A DNA stretch of 64,000 bases from Metallyticus violacea (Eukaryota > Arthropoda > Insecta > Mantodea > Metallyticidae): assembly GCA_030762175.1 (NCBI GenBank), contig CM060831.1, positions 139,477,001 through 139,541,000 of the forward strand, given 5' to 3'. The position numbers and the translations under genes are program-made. The notes under the pieces are model-generated. The model saw only the letters and a program-made list of their open reading frames with translations, ran no database searches and was not told the DNA's origin. Below, piece after piece: positions 56,425 to 64,000 of the stretch. Position 1 is the stretch's first letter; each line of letters opens with the position of its first letter.

Positions 56425-57380
56425 GTTCTTAATTATCTAGTGAGTCAATTTGATAATCTTATGCTCCACTTACTGTTGAATTATGCAAAACTAGTTCTGC
56501 AGACTTTTGCCTGCATCCTCAGTTGCGAGTAGACTGTCGGCTTCGTTGTTGGTTGGCTGGACTTGGTGTAGCTCTCATGGACATTTTATGAACTTCTGGA
56601 TTAACTTGTCTTCTGTTGGCATCTCAAAGTTCATACCTTATCCTCATATTTTTTAATATAAATTTTTTCCCATATTCCCAGCTCAATGGGTCGATTTATG
56701 AATTTCAATAATTTCACTCCCATTTCTATATCATGTTTATCTCTCCAAAAGTGATGTGCAACCGCTGATTTCTCTATCTGATTGTACCTTATGTTTTTCC
56801 AGTGTTCCTTCAGCCTGATTCCAAATGCTTATTTTTGTTTTTCCAATATATACTTTGTTACATTCTGAACAGATGATTTTGTATATTCCTGGCTTCTTCT
56901 TCTCCGGTATTCTATCATTATCACCAGAATTGAGTAGATTTTTTAGGCTAAACTTGTTCACTGGGGACAAAGTAAACCCAAACTCTCTGAGTATTTTTTG
57001 GAATTTTTTGGTGGCCCAAGGATGATAAGTGAATTTCATGTGGATGGTAGTTTCTTTTATTGCTGTCAATGTTGTAACCTGCTCTTTGGTTTGAATTTCT
57101 TGATTTTCTTATCTACAATTTCTTGGTCATACCCATTGAATGTTGCTGTTTGTATAATATGATAGTATTCTTTGTTGTATTTAAAAGTCATTCATTGGTA
57201 TGTTAATGAGTCTATGTGCTAAGCCATTGAGAACTGCATGTTTGTGTGCTGAACTCAACTGAGGATGCAGGCAAAAGTCTGCAAAACTAGTTTTGCATAA
57301 TTCAACAGTAAGTGGAGCATAAAATTATCAAATCACTTCACTAGATAATTAAGAACATAACAGTCGCTTTACTGTATTGG
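56425..57380 (-). mobile_element. PLE copy with inverted ends, GIY-YIG region and two hammerhead-like cores
   Basis: The left terminal sequence (ttcttaattatctagtgag, 56427 on) and the right one (to taattaagaacataa, 57349-57363) are inverse copies. Between them the - strand encodes MKFTYHPWATKKFQKILREF, then GIYKIICSECNKVYIGKTK (around 56885-56830), the GIY-YIG nuclease, followed by a blurred EGTLEKHKVQSDREI. Hammerhead-like cores: 56522-56494 on - and 57259-57287 on +, both CTGAGGA, T, GCAGGC, loop AAAA, GTCTGC, then AGAAC or AAAAC. The 65-bp hairpin arms at 22.2 kb are this family's ends. It sits in the RTF2 intron, same strand as the gene. Confidence 0.85.
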
Positions 57381-58600
57381 TTTCGGCACGAAATTAAATG
57401 TATATTTAATCACTTTTAACATATCACAGCAACAATTTCATAATATACACTAGATATTAGGCACTATAGTGCACAACATAAATCAAATTTTTTCTCATCT
57501 TCCGTCTCTTGCCTCTGGTGCTACTTTAGTGTAAAAAAATTATGTAATATAAAAATAAAACACGGGGTCTGTTACATTACCATCTATTAATCTTTCTCAA
57601 AACAAGTTGCATCGTACACTAGCAATACTCATTACACCATTCACTGATGTCATGGTTCAATCCACTTAAATCATTAATGCACTATCTTGAGATAACTTGG
57701 GCACAATAATTTTGCAAAAAATTACTACTCAGAGTTAACTTGACCTACAATGTTTTTTCCATTTCCCAAAAAGTTATGCTGTATATACTTGACAGTACAT
57801 ACATACTTGTTGCACTAGATTGCATATGTAATGTTTTCTTCTATTTTTTACTGTTATATGGCAGCTATTGTAGTTTCTGATACATTGGCATGAAAATAGT
57901 CATTCTTATCCAAGTTATGACCCCTGTAAATCACTATACTAAAAGCATTTGAAATATAGAAAGTGACAAAACATTTTACTTTTGGAAATTGGTAGCGATT
58001 CTTTGGAATGTTTATCCTAGAAGAGAAAAGTAACAGAGACACATGCCAATTCTGATGGATCAGGTACTTCAGGTATACAGAATACTTCATCAATCAAAGC
58101 ATTAATAATTATAACTATTCAAACTAAATTAATAACAAACCTAAACACACTCTTTTAAGCTATTAGCAAAGAAAAAAATGTTAATATGTAAATATAATGT
58201 ATTATTTTTTCCTGAATATATTTGGTAAAATAATACCATTTCATTTCAAAATCCAAATTTTTAACTAAATAATTCAATAAATAAATATTTGGAGTTAGTA
58301 TGGACTATCTCTTCATATATATATAATATTAATCAATCATTTCCTGGAAAAAAGGGGGGGGATGGATGGGGGATGGGGTCTAAGACATACGAATTCTAGC
58401 ATGTTAAAATTGAGGGGAGAGCATGTGGATTAAAATGAAAGAAATCTTGCAGAATGCAGAAATATTAATATTAAAATACTGAGGGGTAGCAGGGTTTGCA
58501 TTCCACCTGTCAGAGATGTTCATGGTCTAAAATAATATCTAGGTCTTTCATCAAGTGTCCTTACTTGTTTCATAGGATGCGCCATTACTTCAATAACAAT
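57381..58600. other. RTF2 intron DNA, nothing recognised
   Basis: AT-rich, with G runs near 58354-58378. No missing RTF2 exon is needed for the frame and none was seen. Confidence 0.45.
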
Positions 58601-58604
58601 AAAA

Positions 58605-58800
58605 CTTAAAATGTAAATTAGAACTTGCACAGTGAAGCTAATCATATTAATTGATATCACTATATCAAACTTTAGCCTGGCTGAAGATGGGAACTAAATG
58701 TTCTCGAAACTGGTTCCATACATTTATGAAAAGTAAGTGAAGTTTTAAGAGTGTGTAGTTCTACTGAATCATACTATGATATCAATTAATAAAACTTTAG
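58605..58800 (+). mobile_element. Short PLE element with well-kept hammerhead-like core
   Basis: The left part (acagtgaagctaatcatatt, 58630) matches the start of the PLE at 63305-63660, and the right part (aagagtgtgtagttctactg, 58747) matches other PLE ends. The core at 58681-58710 reads CTGAAGA, T, GGGAAC, loop TAAAT, GTTCTC, GAAAC. It has a full six-pair stem and intact boxes. No coding sequence fits in the roughly 200 bases. Confidence 0.72.
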
Positions 58801-60020
58801 TTTCCTTTTCGCACTGCATGTGTATTGCAAGAGCTTACAATGGACAATGAAAACGAGATTCCTTGCTGCAAGAGTTAATTCATAGCTTTATTTCTTATCT
58901 GTCCTGTGCATCGTCATTTCTGTACTTGCCCTTACAGACAGACAAATCCTGAGCTGGAGTCACACCTCCTTTCACCAACGGCAATGGAGAGAGCCCAAGT
59001 AGTGGTAGTGTGCAACAAATGCAGATTGATAGAACAGTCATAACACACCGAAACAAGCAATTGTATTCCAAAAATTAACTTTTTGGGATGCATTTTAATA
59101 CTTAAGCACATTCAGTAGATGACAAAATCAAAAGGGAAACTGTAATGTAACAATATAACATATAAAAGAAATAATAAAAATTGGGGAAATTTTAACACTA
59201 TAAGTTTTGCATATATTACTTTTTTAAACCTAACCTAACCAAAATTTGCAACCTATGCATTGTTTTAACCCTATAAGTTTGCATATTTTTTTAAACCTAA
59301 ATTTGCAAGAAAATAATAATGTGCAGCTTATGTAGTCATGAAGCAACAGTAGAATTGCTTTTATTTGAGCATTTACGATACATGAAATAAAAATAAAATT
59401 GCAACATAGGCAACATTAAAAAGTACATTTATAATATTAAGAACAAAATAGACAAATTGTAAAGATTGAGGGAAGAAGGGAGGAAGAGGGGGAAAAAATT
59501 GCCATTCATGAAAGGAGGCATGACTCTACTTCAGGGTTCATTTATCTGTAAGGTTAAGTATTTCCATTTGTACTTTGGCTCCACCGCAAACACATACTGC
59601 TACAATACATTTTTTGACTTTGCACACACTGTTTAGAAATTCCTTGCCGCTTCACACATTATTTTAAAAAATATTGTACTACATTTAATTGCATTTAAAA
59701 AAAAATGCTCAATCAAGGATACAAAGTTACTTCTAACAAAAAAATGTATTCCATTTACACAGGAAAGCAATACTTCTAGGAACAAATAATGCAGGCATTA
59801 TTCCTAATGAAATTATGTTTGGGACTTCAAAAATCAAGCGAGAAAAATATGCTTCCAGAAATTATTGGTTTTACTGTACATGTAAGAAATGTAATAAAAA
59901 AAATAGATCACTTTTACACACAGTTTTTATAAAAATAGATACGTTAGAGGTTAAACACCATCAAATGTTAAAATATGTCCAATTTCTCTTAAGTATAAGG
60001 CAAACCTCTGATAAAGCTTT
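58801..60020. other. RTF2 intron DNA, nothing recognised
   Basis: Contains acctaacctaacc at about 59229-59240 (two to three units of the arthropod telomere-like CCTAA motif, too few to matter) and purine-rich 59460-59515. No gene seen. Confidence 0.45.
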
Positions 60021-60026
60021 ACCCAC

Positions 60027-60297
60027 CATTAACTTTGTTTTTGGGCTGAATTGTGAATTTCTGTTCTTCTTCCTTGCAATCTTTCAATTTTATTTGATAA
60101 ACATCATTTATCATTAATTTAGAAGTTTCACTTGAAGTTGTTGCAGTTTCTGCAGCATTATCTTTCTGTTTACGTTTAGCCTTCTTCTCAACCTTCATTC
60201 TAGCTTGCCGTGCTTCCATCTTTACTCTCATTAAATCCAGATCATCTCCTGTTGCATTCAAAATCACTATATCTTCTTCTGAAAAAGGTTGCTGGCA
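60027..60297 (-). CDS. RTF2: RTF2 internal exon: end of the zinc/RING-like domain and lysine-rich tail
   Basis: Acceptor caccatgttctag ends at 60298. The peptide starts CQQPFSEEDIVILNATGDDL, completing the Rtf2 zinc domain with its last Cys and the conserved F-x-EDD-IIxLN segment. A basic coiled stretch MRVKMEARQARMKVEKKAKR follows, then a Thr/Ser/Lys-rich linker ending FTIQPKNKVN. Two donors are possible. The one used here (aatg|gtgggt) leaves phase 1 and joins in frame to the last exon. The alternative four bases on (tgg|gtaaag) would shift the frame. Confidence 0.92.
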
Positions 60298-60592
60298 CTA
60301 GAACATGGTGCAAAGATATAAGCATAAATAACACATTAAAGAAAGAAATTAAAATATTTTTAAAGTATTCCCACTGTGTTTACAGAAGTTTGTTTCCTAT
60401 AAATGAAAAAGGAATGAGAGATGAAATCATTCAAATAAGAAACAATATTATTCAGAGTAGAAAAGTTAAAATTTTGCATAGGGACCTCCTTACATAATTC
60501 ATTAGCACATTGTAGTACTGGTATTAAAGCTTTCTGCTCTCTTGTAATGTCACGGTTTTACTGACTTATCAGTTCATAAGTACCTTCCTTAC

Positions 60593-60805
60593 CTTGTGGC
60601 ATATGGTGGTTTTCACTTCTTTGAGAGCACGTTCTGACATGACACAACCACATCTCCAAAGAAATACAAAGCGAAATTTTCCATTCATTTCCAAACCAAT
60701 AACTGGACAAATATACTCAGAGGCCTGACGGTCCACATATGCATCTCCCTTTTCTGCTGACTGCTTATATTCTGGATTTACTGTGAGTTGCAAGTCCTTT
60801 AGATC
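60593..60805 (-). CDS. RTF2: RTF2 internal exon: core Rtf2 domain
   Basis: This 213-nt exon (71 codons, phase 0 at both ends) has acceptor attaatattcttgcag and donor ccacaag|gtaagg. The peptide runs DLKDLQLTVNPEYKQSAEKG, DAYVDRQASEYICPVIGLEM, NGKFRFVFLWRCGCVMSERA, LKEVKTTICHK. The ICPVxGLEMNGxxRFxFLxxCGCVxSERALKE signature is diagnostic for Rtf2, a divergent RING-like zinc domain with Cys at ICP, CGC and ICH. RTF2 proteins act at stalled replication forks and are removed there via the proteasomal shuttles DDI1/2 in human cells (family knowledge). Confidence 0.97.
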
Positions 60806-61151
60806 CTGCAAGAATATTAATGTCTATATTATGACTAAATGACGATCAGTAATATTTGTAACTAAAAAAAGAACAAAAAATAACATTTACACACTTAAAC
60901 CAACAAAATGGCATTTAGTATGTAATATAATTATAGTACAATTTAATATATAAAATACACAATAAATGTACATGTCAAAAATTAAAAAATACTTCATCTG
61001 GGTATGTACCATCATACACTTGCGGACATGAAATATTACTTATGTGTAAAAACAAATATCTTTAAAAGTACACACTTCCTTTTATTTACATGTAACTAAC
61101 TTTAGGCAAGCACTGATGTTTATAATTACAAAATACAGTTTATAAAAGTAC

Positions 61152-61331
61152 CTTCAGATTTTTTACATGTTTTGCAGTTTCCAGTAACTCAGACTTCTGC
61201 AACAATGCTTCTATTACAGAATCTTTACAATATAGTCTACCTAGTCCACAACCAACAACTGGAGCTCGAAGCGGCTGTTGTGTAAGGCTGCAATGTCTCC
61301 ATCTAAATGACAACTCTGAATCTTTATCTTT
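61152..61331 (-). CDS. RTF2: RTF2 exon: N-terminal zinc half-domain
   Basis: This 180-nt exon (60 codons, phase 0) has acceptor ttttctttattccag and donor ctgaag|gtactt. The peptide KDKDSELSFRWRHCSLTQQP, LRAPVVGCGLGRLYCKDSVI, EALLQKSELLETAKHVKNLK matches the family's first motif block (W-x-x-C-x-L-x-x-x-L-R-x-P-V-V-x-C-x-LGxLYxKxxVIExLL). The preceding exon, expected to encode a start like MGCDGG and about 25 residues, was not found up to 64000 and probably lies right of the window. Confidence 0.96.
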
Positions 61332-61665
61332 CTGGAATAAAGAAAAGCATTTATTACATGTTGAAATTGAATGAAATTTGAAATATCATTAACTTGAATG
61401 CATTATGCCTTAAAGCTTATTGTGGTTTCTGATGGACTATATGAACAATTCAAATTACCTATAGATTTCAGAGTGATATACCTCAAGTGACATAAATTTC
61501 ACTAATGGCATCCGTTAATGATATTTGAAATACAGTAAACTGGTGCTTACATAATGTTTAAGAATAGATCATCTTATTTATTTGTTTCCCAGAGCTGCAA
61601 ATAGGGGGAGGCAGATTGCATGTAGAAAACCCTGAAGTCAAAACACAAGTTATTTTTAAGTAAAA

Positions 61666-61870
61666 TTGTATTTACGAAGCTGTAGACAATGGAGTGGTAA
61701 TATATCCTACATTAATTTATTCAACTTGTTAACAATAACTCCACTCATTTTTTAAAGTCAACAGCAGCCGATGATGGGAGGGGCCTCTCGCGAAACTAGT
61801 CTAATTTTTTAAAAAGTAAGTGGAGTTAGTGTTAACAAGTTGAATACATTAATGTAGGACAAGTTATTTT
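61666..61870 (+). mobile_element. Short palindromic PLE element with hammerhead-like core
   Basis: The arms 61705-61756 and 61807-61859 are inverse copies over about 52 bases with few differences. The 50-base centre holds CCGATGA (61768-61774), T, GGGAGG, loop GG, CCTCTC, GC, GAAAC (61792-61796). This is a complete hammerhead-like core with one change in the first box and a six-pair stem. No coding sequence. It lies upstream of the RTF2 exon at 61152-61331. Confidence 0.75.
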
Positions 61871-63300
61871 TATTACATATATAATAGAAATAGATTTCTA
61901 ATACAGCGCAAGTAGAAAACTAAGCAAGCATCATGGCTTAACAACACATAACCATTGATGCCCCAATTGCGGTTAGCTGAAAACCTTAAAAAACATACAA
62001 AAATATAAATTTTGGTGGTAGAAAAATTATGGGTCAAGTGGGACTACTACTCTTTTGTGATATATTTGGTGGCTCCTAAAGGAGTTGTTGATGCCACGAT
62101 TGTAGTGAATAGCTGCACAGTGCATGCAATGTTGCCCATAACTTTTTAATTTATTTAAAACCAAAATGGAATTTAGAGTGTTTTATCAAGACAAATATAG
62201 TTGATATTGTAGATACTCAAAATACTTGTCATAAATTATGCACATACATTGGGATGCATTAATACATTTCTGCACAGTAATTCTCGTGTCAGTAGTTAAT
62301 TACCTTCAACACAAAGGAAAATTCCTGTGAGATAATGAGCTTGTTTATTTTCTATACCCCTATAGAGAGTAAAGCAGAATAATGCAAACAACTGTAAAAT
62401 GCTACAAACAATTAATTTTGCAGAATCATGGGCAACATCACTGAGCTCATTAAGAGTTTACCATCAGTTCTATGAAAGTTTACAAGTGTTATTATTTTTT
62501 CAACACTCCACCCAGGGACGGTGATCTCATGCCTCTTTTGAGTATAATTATAGCCTTACACGAACATGAACCTGATTTGGAGTTTTGCTCCTCAAACCCT
62601 ACTGCAACCCTAATACCTTCTGCATAATAAAAACAAATGAATAAGGTGACTTATTCTCAGTTTAGTTCCTGGAGCATTCCATGAGTTTGCAAAGTATTCA
62701 TATACACTACGAACATAGAATTTCTCATTTACAAAAAAATATCATGTACATCTACATAAATGGTTACAATAAAAATGAAAAACAAACACCTAGAAAACAA
62801 CCAAAATCAGAGAAGCAGAAACAGACAAAACACTGTCACAGAAATTTTACTATACACATTGATATAAAATCATTACTGTATTTTTAAATCAGTATAATAT
62901 TGTCATCATATATTTCTTTACAGAACAATAGGCCTTTATGCACAGGTATTTTCAAGAGCATATTTGAAGGATTTGCATTGTTTATTAAAGTTTTTAGGCT
63001 AGAGGGAAGTGTGTTTTGTTCTAAAATGCATTTGTAATAAACTCCTTTTTGATGGCAGGAAGTGCTGAAACCAGCCTAAAGATTTGCTTTTTATCTAGTA
63101 TTATTATCACATATATTTTGTACAAAGTTTTCTTTATTTTTTTTATATATTTACATGGAAGAGTTCAAATTTCAAATTGCCTAAGAGGTTTCTGCATAAA
63201 TGTCTGCTTTACGTAATAGCAATTATTCATGTTTTTTTTTCTGTAATAGGAAGACACGCTCACTTTTAACTGAATTTCCCCAAAATATAAGATCATATTT
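61871..63300. other. RTF2 intron or upstream DNA, nothing recognised
   Basis: Searched for the missing RTF2 first exon (a - strand MGCDGG start) without success. Frames here are short and A-rich. Confidence 0.4.
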
Positions 63301-63304
63301 CATT

Positions 63305-63660
63305 AACTAGAAATGTTAATTGGAACTGGTACAGTGAAGCTAATCATATATTGAGATCAATGTATGAGTCGAACTACACACTCTTTTTGCTCCATTTACT
63401 TGTTTTAGGAACATGGGAGAAAATTTATATTTACAAATACAAAAATAGTTTAATGAACTTTGACACTTCAGGGATGAAAACATAAACTTTTAAGTTCATC
63501 ACACTTCCACACATTCCCATAGTATAATGAATTATCCAGCAGCCAACAGTTAACTGATGATGAGAAGAAAGGGTTCTTGAAACCAGTTCTACATATTAAA
63601 ACAAATGGAGCAAAAAGAGTGTGAGGCTCAACTCAATCATACAATGATCTCAACCATATT
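63305..63660 (+). mobile_element. PLE remnant with inverted arms and hammerhead-like core
   Basis: The arms 63356-63407 and 63596-63645 (both with actctttttgctccattt on one strand or its inverse) enclose a C-terminal coding remnant, WEKIYIYKYKNSLMNFDTSG. This equals the end of the PLE ORF at 26.7 kb. A core at 63554-63583 follows: CTGATGA, T, GAGAA, loop, TTCTT, GAAAC. The coding end runs directly into the core, as in the 26 kb and 55 kb copies. Confidence 0.8.
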
Positions 63661-63754
63661 TCATTATTGAAATGTGGCATATTAAACTAATTCTAAAGTC
63701 TTAATTGAATCCAATGTTAATAGTGCTCATATTGCATAGCATGCACTACTAAGT

Positions 63755-63990
63755 TTAGGTATGATAAGATCGATTTAGATGGTATCAATTATTAAACCAA
63801 GGAATTTAATATCTGTGGTTTGAAGAAATACATTGTTATAATATTCTATTCCTAATAGAGGAGTTGGAGATCTGTGAGTAATGAATTTCTTAACATTTGT
63901 TTTATCTAAATTTAGAGACAATTTGTTTGTTCTGAACCATATACACAAACAAGGAGCTCAGAACTAGATTTAATTTAATGGCACAGTCAT
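63755..63990 (-). mobile_element. LINE reverse transcriptase fragment at window edge
   Basis: Leftward, the - strand reads LLVCIWFRTNKLSLNLDKTN, then KKFITHRSPTPLLGIEY and NNVFLQTTDIKFLGLIID. This is the palm/thumb part of a non-LTR reverse transcriptase (W..N.L.LN..KT..M.F ... KFLG..ID). It probably continues beyond 64000. It differs from the LINE-A to LINE-D family. Confidence 0.82.
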
Positions 63991-64000
63991 TACAGTTAGT

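Noticed and set aside
57854..58093. 79-codon - strand frame as a possible extra RTF2 exon
   Set aside because: No fitting splice sites, and the RTF2 frame closes without it when the aatg|gtgggt donor is used.

Overview
The window is AT-rich nuclear DNA from a multicellular animal, most likely an arthropod. This rests on short exons with GT-AG introns, long introns, and dense old transposons (mariner/Tc1, pogo-like, LINE, Penelope-like and tRNA-derived SINEs). The species is not identifiable from the sequence alone. No tRNA, rRNA or CRISPR array was recognised.

Three host genes are visible. (1) On the + strand, from about 1.2 to 23.2 kb, lies the 3' half of a conserved protein-coding gene that I could not name. 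Its eight well-supported exons (1264-1476, 4357-4524, 8025-8218, 8373-8583, 8822-8981, 10261-10479, 16438-16509, 23140-23213) join in frame if one GC-AG donor is accepted, and they end in a stop codon. A ninth exon (4198-4241) is doubtful. (2) On the - strand, 37.9-45.0 kb holds the last two coding exons (44776-44986, 37919-38069) of an unrecognised gene; their splice phases agree. (3) On the - strand, 52.4-61.3 kb holds RTF2 (replication termination factor 2), with four exons covering everything but the N-terminus, whose exon probably lies beyond the right edge.

The rest is intron and intergenic DNA filled with mobile elements. Two tRNA-derived SINE families recur. SINE-1 has a class II tRNA-like head (TGGCCGAGGT...GGTTCGAATCC) and SINE-2 has a TGGTGTAATGG...GGTTCGAACCC head. 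Several copies keep clear target-site duplications. LINE pieces of one related family lie at 10.8-13, 18.1-20.7, 39.1-40.1 and 50.9-51.7 kb. Further LINE pieces are an RNase H fragment (46-47 kb), a 3' end (55.4-55.8 kb) and a reverse transcriptase fragment at the right edge. DNA transposons include several mariner/Tc1 types and three pogo-like elements defined by terminal inverted repeats and TA target sites.

The most unusual theme is a population of Penelope-like element (PLE) remnants with GIY-YIG coding pieces, long inverted terminal arms and hammerhead-ribozyme-like cores (CTGANGA, a 5-6 bp stem, GAAAC). Some are only about 100-200 bp and consist of little more than a large hairpin around that core, like small non-autonomous elements. 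Nested insertions (SINE in mariner, PLE in mariner, PLE hairpin in a pogo-like element, SINE in LINE) give a relative insertion history.
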